The notes below the pieces were generated by a model, which was given only the letters and a program-made list of their open reading frames with translations, made no database searches and had not been told where the DNA came from. From Cupriavidus sp. IDO (GTDB lineage Bacteria; Pseudomonadota; Gammaproteobacteria; Burkholderiales; Burkholderiaceae), in the NCBI RefSeq assembly GCF_000812465.1, contig NZ_JWMA01000036.1, positions 118,408-182,407 on the forward strand: a DNA stretch of 64,000 nucleotides, written 5' to 3'. Of this stretch, positions 8,302-16,627 are shown in pieces; the stretch's first letter is position 1; every line of letters begins with the position of its first letter. The position numbers and the translations under genes are program-made.

Positions 8302-9057
8302 CTATTGGCGGATAGTAGCGTCCGCCGGCGTTGCGGCAGCGGCTTCTGAGCCTGCTTCGATCGTTGCGGGGGGCGGGCTCGCGGGCGAAGGTGCCACTGG
8401 CGCCGCAGCGGGACCGCTGGCCGGTGCCGTCGTGTTGACAGCCTTCGCGGCGCTTTCCGAGGCGGACTTGCCCCCTGCCAGCGGCGCCTGCTTCTTCTCC
8501 TGCCGCAGCTGCCGGGTGGTGTCGCCGGGCAGGCGCTTGCCGCTGGGCAATGCGCTGACCGCACCGGGGCGGCGCGGCACGCGTTCGGCGGCTGCCAGAT
8601 TCTTCTTCTGCTCTTCCGGCAATTGCTGGTATTTGTCCCAGGCCTCGGCCTTCTTTTCAGGCGGCAGGGAGCGGGTGATCTGGTAGTTCTCGCGCGCCAG
8701 CCGGCGCTGCTGCGGCGTCAGCTTTACCCATTCGCCCATGCGCGTCTGCAGCCGGGCCTGCTCGGCCGGCGAGAACTTGGGATACCGGTCCGCGATGCGC
8801 AGCCATTTGCGGCGGTTGAGTTCCGGCAGCGTGTCCCAGAGCGGCTCGAGCGGCGCCAGGATGCGCTGGTGCACCGGACTCAACTCGGACCAGGCGGGAT
8901 GGGCGTTGATGACTTGCGGCGCCGACGCCGATGCCGGCCCCTGCGCATGGGCGGCGGGCGGCATCAGGCACCAGAGCGCGGCCGCACCCAAGCCGGCCAG
9001 CAACAGCGCGGCGAGCCGGCGTCGCGGTGCGTCGGAGCAGGTGGTTGCGCGAGCCAT
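8302..9057 (-). CDS. DUF3106 domain protein (exported, Spy/CpxP-like helical repeats)
   Basis: A 251-residue protein. Residues 1-38 form a signal peptide or membrane anchor ending PPAAHAQG. The DUF3106 region (about residues 45-140) has repeated short motifs of the form L-[ST]-P-x-x-Q, namely FSPAEQARLQ and LTPQQRRLARENYQ, recalling the LTxxQ motifs of the periplasmic stress proteins Spy, CpxP and ZraP. The C-terminal 100 residues are Ala/Pro-rich and low complexity. It starts one base after the stop of the DUF3619 gene and is the third gene of a sigma-factor unit. The resemblance to Spy is an inference from motif shape only. Confidence 0.8.
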   Translation of the reverse strand: MARATTCSDAPRRRLAALLLAGLGAAALWCLMPPAAHAQGPASASAPQVINAHPAWSELSPVHQRILAPLEPLWDTLPELNRRKWLRIADRYPKFSPAEQARLQTRMGEWVKLTPQQRRLARENYQITRSLPPEKKAEAWDKYQQLPEEQKKNLAAAERVPRRPGAVSALPSGKRLPGDTTRQLRQEKKQAPLAGGKSASESAAKAVNTTAPASGPAAAPVAPSPASPPPATIEAGSEAAAATPADATIRQ

Positions 9058-9058
9058 G

Positions 9059-9493
9059 CTATTGCCCGCGCTTGAGGAACACGTGGAAGCCCTGGTCGGC
9101 GTATGCCGTGGGGGGGAGGTCGTCGAGCAGCATGGCGGCATCGATGTCCGCCAGTTCCTCGACACGTTTTTGCTGCTGCCAGTGGTAGATGCCGATCAGG
9201 CCGGCACCCAGCGCCACCAGGGTCCAGACCAGGGCGCCACGACGCAGCCACGCACCGGCGCGGTGCAGTGGCGTGTCCTCGTCTTCTTCGAACACCGGCG
9301 AGTGCCCGCCCGGCATGGCCAGCTGCGGCACGCGCACGGGCGCTTCGGCCTTCTTGCGTGCGAGCGCCATCCGGCGCGCGGCGGCAAGCCGGTCGGTCAG
9401 ATCTGCCGGGAGTTCGTCCGTGGCAGCGTCTAGCGCTGTCCGGATCTCGTGGGCAAAGCGGCGTTCCTGGATTTCTCTGTCGTTTCTGCTCAT
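9059..9493 (-). CDS. DUF3619 family single-pass membrane protein (anti-sigma candidate)
   Basis: A 144-residue protein: a charged N-terminal part (residues 1-80, with RRFAHEIRTALDAATDELP), one transmembrane helix at about 86-104, and a short 40-residue tail. The start ATG overlaps the stop of the sigma-factor gene (ATGA). The layout (cytoplasmic N-terminus, single helix, periplasmic tail, gene directly after an ECF sigma gene) is that of an anti-sigma factor, though no zinc-binding ZAS motif is present. No biochemical function is known to me for DUF3619; the anti-sigma role is inference. I chose 9493 rather than the longer frame because of the overlap and the family's usual start. Confidence 0.8.
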   Translation of the reverse strand: MSRNDREIQERRFAHEIRTALDAATDELPADLTDRLAAARRMALARKKAEAPVRVPQLAMPGGHSPVFEEDEDTPLHRAGAWLRRGALVWTLVALGAGLIGIYHWQQQKRVEELADIDAAMLLDDLPPTAYADQGFHVFLKRGQ

Positions 9494-10056
9494 AGTCGGA
9501 TCCCCCGCGCGCGCAAGGCTTGTGCCAGTGTGTGCGTGGCACGGGAACAATGCGTCTTGACGCTGCCTTCTGAGCACCCCATGACCGCGGCGGTTTCGGC
9601 GACGTCCATATCCTCCCAGTAACGCATCAGGAAAGCTTCGCGTTGACGCGTGGGCAGACGCTGGATCTCCTGCTCGATGATATGCATGACCTGGGCCCGT
9701 TCCACCTTGTCGGCGCTGCTTTCGGCCGATTCCGAGCCGGCCTGCGCCTCCAGGGTGTCGAGTAAGTCATTATCGTCGCCATCGCGGTCGTCGCGCAGGC
9801 TGGAAAACAGCGAGACCCAGGTGTTGCGGACCTTCTGGCGGCGGAACCAGTCGTGGATGGTGTTCTGGAGAATGCGCTGGAACAGCGGAGGCAGCTCGGC
9901 GGCGCTCTTGTCGCCATACTTTTCAGCAAGCTTGATCATGGCGTCCTGGACGATGTCCAGGGCTGCCTCGTCGTCACGTACCGCAAAGACGGCCTGCTTG
10001 AAGGCGCGCCGCTCGACGCTGGCGAGAAAATCGGAGAGTTCCTGATCGGTGGCCAT
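9490..10056 (-). CDS. RNA polymerase sigma-70 factor, ECF type
   Basis: A 188-residue sigma factor with only regions 2 and 4. Region 2 covers about residues 20-90, with DEAALDIVQDAMIKLAEKY and NTIHDWFRRQKVRN for -10 binding. Region 4 covers about 125-185, with LPTRQREAFLMRYWEDMD and the helix-turn-helix VAETAAVMGCSEGSVKTHCSRA. A 30-residue acidic linker separates them. The ATG at 10056 is the usual start; a longer frame reaches 10125. The gene overlaps the DUF3619 gene by four bases. It is transcribed divergently from ilvB. Its promoter target is not evident. Confidence 0.9.
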   Translation of the reverse strand: MATDQELSDFLASVERRAFKQAVFAVRDDEAALDIVQDAMIKLAEKYGDKSAAELPPLFQRILQNTIHDWFRRQKVRNTWVSLFSSLRDDRDGDDNDLLDTLEAQAGSESAESSADKVERAQVMHIIEQEIQRLPTRQREAFLMRYWEDMDVAETAAVMGCSEGSVKTHCSRATHTLAQALRARGIRL

Positions 10057-10259
10057 GCAGGCGAAATGCGGGGACGTAGGCTCAATGCTGACGGATGTGC
10101 TGCGTACGGCCTGCGGCACGTCCAAAATGGTGCGATCCTAGCAAAAAACAGGTGCCCGTGACCACTCCTGTATTTTGCTGAATACATGCAGGCCCCCAAG
10201 ACCGCGCTGCCGGATGCCGGTTTGCGCCGACGAAGACCGCATATGGCAGCAAAAGACCG

Positions 10260-10288
10260 TAGACCGCGCTGGTGCATTGCAGTATCAT
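10260..10288 (+). promoter_or_regulatory. Putative sigma-70 promoter of ilvB
   Basis: TAGACC (10260-10265) and TATCAT (10283-10288) are separated by 17 bases, matching four and five positions of the -35 and -10 consensus. Transcription would start near 10295, giving a leader of about 137 nt. No other pair in the region scores as well by eye. Confidence 0.4.
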
Positions 10289-10321
10289 CAGCGGTTCACG
10301 ACATCAGTGGTTGTCTCATCC

Positions 10322-10419
10322 GGCCGCTTATGAGGCGGTCTTCCATGCAGACGCGCACCGCTTGAACCCGTGCCACAAGCCCGGCAGAGAGCATCCAAAC
10401 AATTTTTTGCCGAAAATTG
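10322..10419 (+). promoter_or_regulatory. ilvB leader with two hairpins and a six-codon upstream frame
   Basis: Hairpin 1 pairs 10322-10327 with 10335-10340 (6 bp) and carries GAGG in its loop. Nine bases later a frame ATG-CAG-ACG-CGC-ACC-GCT-TGA (10345-10365, peptide MQTRTA) begins. Hairpin 2 (CAATTTT/AAAATTG, 10400-10419) lies directly before the AAAGGA ribosome site. The peptide has no branched-chain codons, so a classic ilv attenuator is unlikely; betaproteobacterial ilv leader RNA motifs have been proposed and this may be one. Confidence 0.3.
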
Positions 10420-10431
10420 CAAAGGACTGAA

Positions 10432-12192
10432 ATGAACATGCCCAGCGCGGAATTCCACGCAGACAGCAATTCATCTGCCGCACCCGAAATGATCGGGGCG
10501 GAAATTCTCGTTCACGCACTTGCCGAAGAAGGCGTCGAGTACGTCTGGGGCTACCCCGGCGGCGCAGTGCTGTATATCTACGACGAGCTCCACAAGCAAA
10601 AGAAGTTCGAGCACATCCTGGTGCGCCACGAGCAGGCCGCGGTTCACGCCGCAGACGGCTATGCACGGGCAACCGGCAAGGTGGGCGTCGCCCTGGTGAC
10701 CTCGGGTCCCGGCGTGACCAATGCCGTCACCGGCATTGCCACGGCCTATCTCGACTCGATCCCGATGGTGGTGATCACCGGCAACGTGCCGACCCACGCC
10801 ATTGGCCAGGATGCGTTCCAGGAGTGCGACACGGTCGGCATTACGCGCCCGATCGTCAAGCACAACTTCCTGGTGAAGGACGTGCGCGATCTCGCGGCGA
10901 CCATCAAGAAGGCGTTCTTCATTGCAGCTACCGGCCGTCCGGGCCCGGTGGTGGTGGATATTCCCAAGGACGTTTCCCGCAATTCCTGCAAGTACGAGTA
11001 CCCCAAGTCGATCGACATGCGCTCGTACAACCCGGTGAACAAGGGTCACTCGGGCCAGATCCGCAAGGCTGTGGCGCTGCTGCAGGGTGCCGAACGTCCG
11101 TATATCTATGCCGGCGGCGGCGTGGTGCTGGCCAATGCCAGCGACGAGCTGCGCCAGCTGGCGGCGATCACCGGCCATCCGGTCACCAACACGCTGATGG
11201 GCCTGGGCTCGTTCCCCGGTACCAGCAAGCAGTTCGTCGGCATGCTAGGCATGCACGGCACGTATGAAGCCAACATGGCCATGCAGAACTGCGACGTGCT
11301 GATCGCGATCGGTGCCCGCTTCGATGACCGCGTGATCGGCAACCCGGCGCACTTCACATCGCAGGCGCGCAAGATCATCCATATCGACATCGACCCGTCG
11401 TCGATCTCGAAGCGCGTCAAGGTGGATATCCCCATCGTCGGCAACGTCAAGGACGTGCTGCAGGAACTGATCGCCCAGCTCCAGGCCAGCGAGGTCAAGC
11501 CCAAGCGCGAGGCCCTGGCCAGGTGGTGGGACCAGATCGAGCAATGGCGCTCGGTGGATTGCCTGAAGTACGACCGCAGCTCCGAGATCATCAAGCCGCA
11601 GTACGTGGTGGAAAAGATCTGGGAACTGACCCATGGCGATGCCTTCATCTGCTCGGACGTCGGCCAGCACCAGATGTGGGCCGCGCAGTTCTACAAGTTC
11701 AACGAGCCGCGCCGCTGGATCAACTCCGGCGGCCTGGGCACGATGGGTGTGGGCCTGCCGTACGCGATGGGCATCAAGAAGGCATTCCCGGACAAGGAAG
11801 TCGTCACGATCACCGGCGAAGGCTCGATCCAGATGTGCATCCAGGAGCTGTCGACCTGCCTGCAGTACGACACCCCGGTGAAGATCTGCTCGCTCAACAA
11901 CGGCTATCTGGGCATGGTGCGCCAGTGGCAGGAGATCGAGTACGACAATCGTTACTCGCATTCCTACATGGACGCGCTGCCTGACTTCGTCAAGCTGGCC
12001 GAGGCCTACGGGCACATCGGCATGCGTGTCGAGAAGACTGCCGACGTCGAGCCCGCCCTGCGCGAGGCATTCCGCCTGAAGGACCGCACCGTGTTCCTGG
12101 ATTTCCAGACCGATCCCACCGAAAACGTCTGGCCGATGGTCCAGGCAGGCAAGGGCATTTCCGAAATGCTGCTCGGCGCGGAGGACCTGTAA
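10432..12192 (+). CDS. ilvB: Acetolactate synthase large (catalytic) subunit
   Basis: A 586-residue thiamine-diphosphate enzyme, first shared step of valine, leucine and isoleucine synthesis. The N-terminal PYR domain has GAEILVHALAEEGVEYVWGYPGG with the catalytic Glu in HEQAAVHAADGYARA; the middle domain binds FAD; the C-terminal PP domain carries GEGSIQMCIQELSTC and NNGYLGMVRQWQ. The metal-binding motif starts GEGS rather than the usual GDGS. Overall the protein is of the IlvI/IlvB type III class. The start ATG at 10432 follows AAAGGA; an ATG six bases later is the alternative. The stop overlaps the ilvH start by one base. Confidence 0.96.
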   Translation: MNMPSAEFHADSNSSAAPEMIGAEILVHALAEEGVEYVWGYPGGAVLYIYDELHKQKKFEHILVRHEQAAVHAADGYARATGKVGVALVTSGPGVTNAVTGIATAYLDSIPMVVITGNVPTHAIGQDAFQECDTVGITRPIVKHNFLVKDVRDLAATIKKAFFIAATGRPGPVVVDIPKDVSRNSCKYEYPKSIDMRSYNPVNKGHSGQIRKAVALLQGAERPYIYAGGGVVLANASDELRQLAAITGHPVTNTLMGLGSFPGTSKQFVGMLGMHGTYEANMAMQNCDVLIAIGARFDDRVIGNPAHFTSQARKIIHIDIDPSSISKRVKVDIPIVGNVKDVLQELIAQLQASEVKPKREALARWWDQIEQWRSVDCLKYDRSSEIIKPQYVVEKIWELTHGDAFICSDVGQHQMWAAQFYKFNEPRRWINSGGLGTMGVGLPYAMGIKKAFPDKEVVTITGEGSIQMCIQELSTCLQYDTPVKICSLNNGYLGMVRQWQEIEYDNRYSHSYMDALPDFVKLAEAYGHIGMRVEKTADVEPALREAFRLKDRTVFLDFQTDPTENVWPMVQAGKGISEMLLGAEDL

Positions 12193-12683
12193 TGCGACAC
12201 ATCATTTCGGTCCTGCTGGAAAACGAACCGGGCGCGCTGTCGCGCGTGGTCGGCCTGTTCTCGGCTCGTGGCTACAACATCGAGACGCTGACGGTGGCGC
12301 CTACCGAGGACGCCTCGCTGTCGCGCATGACGATCGTCACCTCCGGCTCGGATGACGTGATCGAACAGATCACCAAGCACCTGAACCGCCTGGTGGAAGT
12401 GGTCAAGGTGGTCGACCTGACCGAAGGCGCGCATATCGAGCGCGAGCTGATGCTCGTCAAGGTGCGCGCCGTCGGCAAGGAACGCGAGGAAATGAAGCGC
12501 ACCGCCGATATCTTCCGCGGCCGCATCATCGACGTGACCGAGAAGACCTACACCATCGAGCTGACCGGCAACGGCGTCAAGCTCGATGCGTTCCTCGATG
12601 CGATCGACCGCACCGCGATCCTGGAGACCGTCCGTACCGGCGGCTCTGGCATCGGCCGCGGCGAACGCATCCTGAAGGTCTGA
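12192..12683 (+). CDS. ilvH: Acetolactate synthase small (regulatory) subunit
   Basis: A 163-residue regulatory partner of IlvB. An N-terminal ACT domain (residues 1-75) opens MRHIISVLLENEPGALSRVVGLFSA, containing the glycine and asparagine positions that form the valine-feedback site in IlvH proteins. The C-terminal half (from about residue 80, ELMLVKVRA) is the large-subunit-activating domain. The length matches IlvH. The start codon shares one base with the ilvB stop (TAATG), a coupling that suits a stoichiometric complex. Confidence 0.96.
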   Translation: MRHIISVLLENEPGALSRVVGLFSARGYNIETLTVAPTEDASLSRMTIVTSGSDDVIEQITKHLNRLVEVVKVVDLTEGAHIERELMLVKVRAVGKEREEMKRTADIFRGRIIDVTEKTYTIELTGNGVKLDAFLDAIDRTAILETVRTGGSGIGRGERILKV

Positions 12684-12764
12684 CCGGCTTCACCGGACGC
12701 ACACACAGATTCAAGCAGTATCCCCCCGGCGGCGCGACCCGGGCGCACACGATGCGACAGATGA

Positions 12765-13823
<1,059 letters not shown>

Positions 13824-13841
13824 GCTGCCAGCCAGTCTGAT

Positions 13842-13867
13842 GGCCTGCCGCCGTCCGGCGGCAGGCC
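13842..13867 (+). terminator. Strong hairpin after ilvC
   Basis: An 11-bp perfect GC-rich stem (13842-13852 with 13857-13867) with the tetraloop GTCC. No T-run follows, so it may act as a 3'-end stabiliser or with Rho instead of as a classic intrinsic terminator. A weaker AGCC/GGCT hairpin followed by TTTTT lies at 13923-13939. Confidence 0.55.
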
Positions 13868-14079
13868 GGGGCCGTTCAGCGTTTCGCGCCATGCCTTCTA
13901 TAGTCAGAAGGGATTCGCGCGGAGCCTGAACGGCTTTTTGTTATCCTTGTCAGACTTCAGGCAAGGCGTGCCTTATCCTGCCCGCAGCACTGCCCTGGCA
14001 GCCATATTGCATCCTGGTCACGGCCCGGCGCAAAAAGCGCGCTGGCGTGCCTCTTTGTACAACCCGAAACAAGCACTGC

Positions 14080-14733
14080 ATGAACTATCCTCATCCGCTG
14101 ATCGCCCGTGAAGGCTGGCCGTTCCTGGCCGGCGCCTTTGTCATCTCGCTGCTGGTGCATGCCAGTGCGGGCTTCTGGTGGGCATTGCCGCTGTGGATCA
14201 TCACGCTGTTCGTGCTGCAATTCTTCCGCGATCCGCCGCGGCCGATCCCGTCGCAGCCGAACGCCGTGCTGGCGCCGGCCGATGGCCGCATCGTGTCCGT
14301 CGAGAAGGTGCAGGATCCTTATGCCGGGCGTGAGGCGCTGAAGATCAGCGTGTTCATGAACGTGTTCAACGTGCACTCGAACCGCGCTTCGGTGGATGGC
14401 AAGGTCGAGAAGCTCGAATATTTCGCTGGCAAGTTTGTTAACGCCGACCTGGACAAGGCGTCGAGCGAGAACGAACGCAATGCCGTCGTGATTCGCCGCG
14501 TCGCGGACGGCCAGCTGGTCACGCTGGTGCAGGTGGCCGGCCTGGTGGCGCGACGTATCCTGTGCTACACCAAGGTGGGCGACAACCTGTCGCGCGGCCA
14601 GCGCTATGGCTTTATCCGCTTCGGCTCGCGGGTTGACGTGTATCTGCCGCTGGACGCGCGTCCGCGCGTCACGATTGGCGAGAAAGTATCGGCATCGTCG
14701 ACGATTCTTGCCGAGCTGGATGAGCAGAAGTAA
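14080..14733 (+). CDS. psd: Phosphatidylserine decarboxylase proenzyme (short, PSD-A type)
   Basis: A 217-residue proenzyme that makes phosphatidylethanolamine. Two hydrophobic segments at the N-terminus ([27 protein letters not shown]) anchor it in the membrane. [11 protein letters not shown] and [10 protein letters not shown] are family blocks. The conserved Gly-Ser self-cleavage site that yields the pyruvoyl group is in [11 protein letters not shown] near residue 188. The length fits the compact PSD-A class. It precedes pssA by 25 bp, so the two consecutive steps of PE synthesis are together. Confidence 0.95.
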   Translation: MNYPHPLIAREGWPFLAGAFVISLLVHASAGFWWALPLWIITLFVLQFFRDPPRPIPSQPNAVLAPADGRIVSVEKVQDPYAGREALKISVFMNVFNVHSNRASVDGKVEKLEYFAGKFVNADLDKASSENERNAVVIRRVADGQLVTLVQVAGLVARRILCYTKVGDNLSRGQRYGFIRFGSRVDVYLPLDARPRVTIGEKVSASSTILAELDEQK

Positions 14734-14758
14734 GCGCCGGTCCGACCAGGAGAACGCG

Positions 14759-15655
14759 ATGGTTGCCTTCAACCGACGTAACAAGCGGGCCAGCAACGGC
14801 AATGTGACCCACCTGCGGCCGTTCCGCCACAACCAGTTGCGCGGCGCGGAGGATTTCGACGACGAAGCGGCCGACGATCACGATATCGAGTACGTGCGTC
14901 CGCGCCGGCGCGGCATCTACCTGCTGCCCAACGCATTTACGACCGCTGCGCTATTTGCCGGCTTCTTCGCCATCGTCCAGGCGATGAACATGCGCTTCGA
15001 TGTGGCCGCCATCGCGATCTTCGCCGCCATGGTGCTCGATGGCATGGACGGCCGCGTGGCCCGCATCACCAATACCCAGAGCGCGTTCGGCGAGCAATAC
15101 GACTCGCTGTCCGACATGACCTCGTTTGGCGTCGCGCCGGCGCTGGTGATGTACGAATGGATCCTGCATGACCTAGGCAAGTGGGGCTGGATCGCGGCCT
15201 TTGTCTACTGCACATGCGCCGCGCTGCGGCTGGCCCGCTTCAACGCCAATATCGGCGTGGTCGACAAGCGCTTTTTCCAGGGCCTGCCGAGTCCGGCAGC
15301 CGCTGCGCTGGTGGCGGGCTTCGTCTGGCTGGTGATCGACAACAAGCTGCCGGTCAAGGAGCTGTGGATGCCGTGGGTGGCGTTCGGCATCACGCTGTAT
15401 GCGGGGCTTTCGATGGTGTCGAATGCGCCGTTCTATAGCGGCAAGGCGCTCGACGTGCGGTACCGCGTGCCGTTCGGCATGATGGTGCTTGTGCTCGTTC
15501 TGTTCGTGGTGGTTTCGACCGATCCGCCGGTTGCGTTGTTCGGCCTGTTCGTGGCCTACGCGATCTCGGGTTACCTGCTCTGGGGGTGGCGTGCCTTGCA
15601 CGGCCAGCCGGGCGGAGTGAAGAAGCAGCGCGACAACGGAAGCAAGATTTCCTGA
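14759..15655 (+). CDS. pssA: CDP-diacylglycerol--serine O-phosphatidyltransferase
   Basis: A 298-residue integral membrane enzyme forming phosphatidylserine from CDP-DAG and serine. The CDP-alcohol phosphotransferase motif is complete: DG, then AR two residues on, G after eight more, and DSLSD, about residues 98-120. A polar 45-residue N-terminal extension precedes eight or so membrane helices. It starts after the CCAGGAG ribosome site, 25 bp past psd. The longer frame that overlaps psd is not needed. It supplies the substrate for Psd. Confidence 0.95.
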   Translation: MVAFNRRNKRASNGNVTHLRPFRHNQLRGAEDFDDEAADDHDIEYVRPRRRGIYLLPNAFTTAALFAGFFAIVQAMNMRFDVAAIAIFAAMVLDGMDGRVARITNTQSAFGEQYDSLSDMTSFGVAPALVMYEWILHDLGKWGWIAAFVYCTCAALRLARFNANIGVVDKRFFQGLPSPAAAALVAGFVWLVIDNKLPVKELWMPWVAFGITLYAGLSMVSNAPFYSGKALDVRYRVPFGMMVLVLVLFVVVSTDPPVALFGLFVAYAISGYLLWGWRALHGQPGGVKKQRDNGSKIS

Positions 15656-15667
15656 GTTGCGGGAAGG

Positions 15668-15689
15668 GAAGGGCGCTGCGGCGCCCTTC
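15668..15689 (+). terminator. Hairpin after pssA
   Basis: A 9-bp stem GAAGGGCGC/GCGCCCTTC with loop TGCG, 13 bases after the pssA stop and followed by GTGCTTT. The T-tract is poor, so termination efficiency is uncertain. Confidence 0.5.
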
Positions 15690-15787
15690 GTGCTTTGCAG
15701 GACCAGGAAATTCACAATTGTTTTCATGCCGCGGCCAGGAAGGCGTGGCACTCTGCAGTGTTTTCCACTCACCGTCAGGAGAATGTC

Positions 15788-16291
15788 ATGGGTATGTTCG
15801 ACTTCATCAAGGAAGCGGGTGAAAAGCTGTTCGGCAGCGGCGAGGCCAAGGCCGCCCAGGACGCGGCCGCGGCGGATGCCTCGGCAGAGAAGGTTGACGC
15901 CGCCAACCGCGCCGCGGGCGACGCCATCGAGGCCTACATCAATAAAATGGGGCTCGATGCCACCGGCCTGATGGTGCAGGTGGATGGTTCCCAGGGACTG
16001 GTCACGGTATTCGGCGTGGCGCCCGACCAGGCCACGCGCGAGAAGATCATCCTCTGCTGCGGCAATGTCGAAGGCGTGGACAAGGTAGAGGACAAGATGT
16101 CGGTCAACGTGGACTCCGCCGAGTCCCAGTGGCATACCGTGGTAAAGGGTGACACGCTGTGGGCGATTTCGCAGGCGGCTTACGGCAACGGCGCGGAGTA
16201 CAACCGGATCTTCGAAGCCAACCAGCCCATGCTGACCCATCCCGACAAGATCTACCCGGGCCAGAAGCTGCGCATCCCTCCCAAGGGCTGA
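15788..16291 (+). CDS. BON-LysM protein, potassium-binding Kbp (YgaU) homologue
   Basis: A 167-residue soluble protein in the Kbp/YgaU layout: a short N-terminal GMFDFIKEAGEKLFG, a BON domain (about residues 55-100, including LVTVFGVAPDQATREKI), and a C-terminal LysM domain (about 115-165, with HTVVKGDTLWAISQAAYGN and HPDKIYPGQKLRIP). There is no signal peptide, which is usual for this family; E. coli Kbp is a cytoplasmic K+ sensor. AGGAGAATGTC precedes the ATG. It stands alone between pssA and the leuA leader. Confidence 0.9.
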   Translation: MGMFDFIKEAGEKLFGSGEAKAAQDAAAADASAEKVDAANRAAGDAIEAYINKMGLDATGLMVQVDGSQGLVTVFGVAPDQATREKIILCCGNVEGVDKVEDKMSVNVDSAESQWHTVVKGDTLWAISQAAYGNGAEYNRIFEANQPMLTHPDKIYPGQKLRIPPKG

Positions 16292-16338
16292 GTGTCCGGA
16301 CACACATAGCCGCGGGGCGCGCTGGCGCAATCCCTGTG

Positions 16339-16367
16339 TTGCACACACGCGCCAACTCGGCTATAGT
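16339..16367 (+). promoter_or_regulatory. Sigma-70 promoter of the leuA leader
   Basis: TTGCAC (16339-16344) and TATAGT (16362-16367) are spaced by exactly 17 bases, a close match to the sigma-70 consensus. The expected transcription start, about seven bases after the -10 box, falls at 16373-16375, at the ATG of the leader peptide. Confidence 0.7.
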
Positions 16368-16374
16368 CGCTCAC

Positions 16375-16455
16375 ATGATTTCGCGCCAAGTCCTACTCGC
16401 CCGCACCAGCCTAGGTGGCCTACTACGCCATCAGGTCGGGACGCGCGCGCGCTAA
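16375..16455 (+). CDS. leuA leader peptide (leucine attenuator)
   Basis: A 26-codon frame beginning MISRQVLLARTSLGGLLR. Five of its codons are leucine and four of these are CTA, the rarest leucine codon in a genome of this G+C content and one hardly used in the genes around it. It is followed by an alternative hairpin and then an intrinsic terminator, 173 bp before leuA. No Shine-Dalgarno sequence precedes the ATG, and the promoter places the transcript start at or within two bases of it, so translation is probably leaderless. The role in leucine-responsive attenuation is inferred from this layout. Confidence 0.75.
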   Translation: MISRQVLLARTSLGGLLRHQVGTRAR

Positions 16456-16478
16456 GGACAAGACTCACCCTTAGCGCG
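16448..16478 (+). promoter_or_regulatory. leuA attenuator, upstream (pause/alternative) hairpin
   Basis: A 10-bp perfect stem, 16448-16457 with 16469-16478, closing an 11-base loop. It contains the leader-peptide stop codon, so a ribosome that completes the leader would cover it, whereas one stalled on the CTA codons would leave it free to pair. Confidence 0.6.
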
Positions 16479-16500
16479 AAATCCGCAAGGAATTTTTTCA

Positions 16501-16537
16501 ACGCCCCGGCCTGCATCTTTGCACGCCGGGGCGTTTT
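16501..16537 (+). terminator. leuA attenuator terminator
   Basis: ACGCCCCGGC (16501-16510) pairs with GCCGGGGCGT (16525-16534), a 10-bp stem. The loop itself folds further (TGCA/TGCA), and TTTT follows. It lies between the leader peptide and leuA, so it can only act as a conditional terminator for leuA. Confidence 0.75.
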
Positions 16538-16627
16538 GCATTCCACTTTCGCGGACAGCGGGACAAGCGGAAATCCCCGGCGGCAGATGTCGGGGACAGC
16601 ACACGATAAAGTACAGGAGCTCCACAA

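Larger units (their letters stand above)
10057..10431. promoter_or_regulatory. Divergent intergenic region between the sigma factor and ilvB
   Basis: A 375-bp non-coding stretch. It holds a 6-bp inverted repeat TGTATT/AATACA (10169-10186), a likely ilvB promoter (10260-10288), an 11-bp direct repeat CATCAGYGGTT (10286-10296 and 10302-10312), and a structured ilvB leader with a six-codon open frame. I see no further gene here. Confidence 0.5.
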
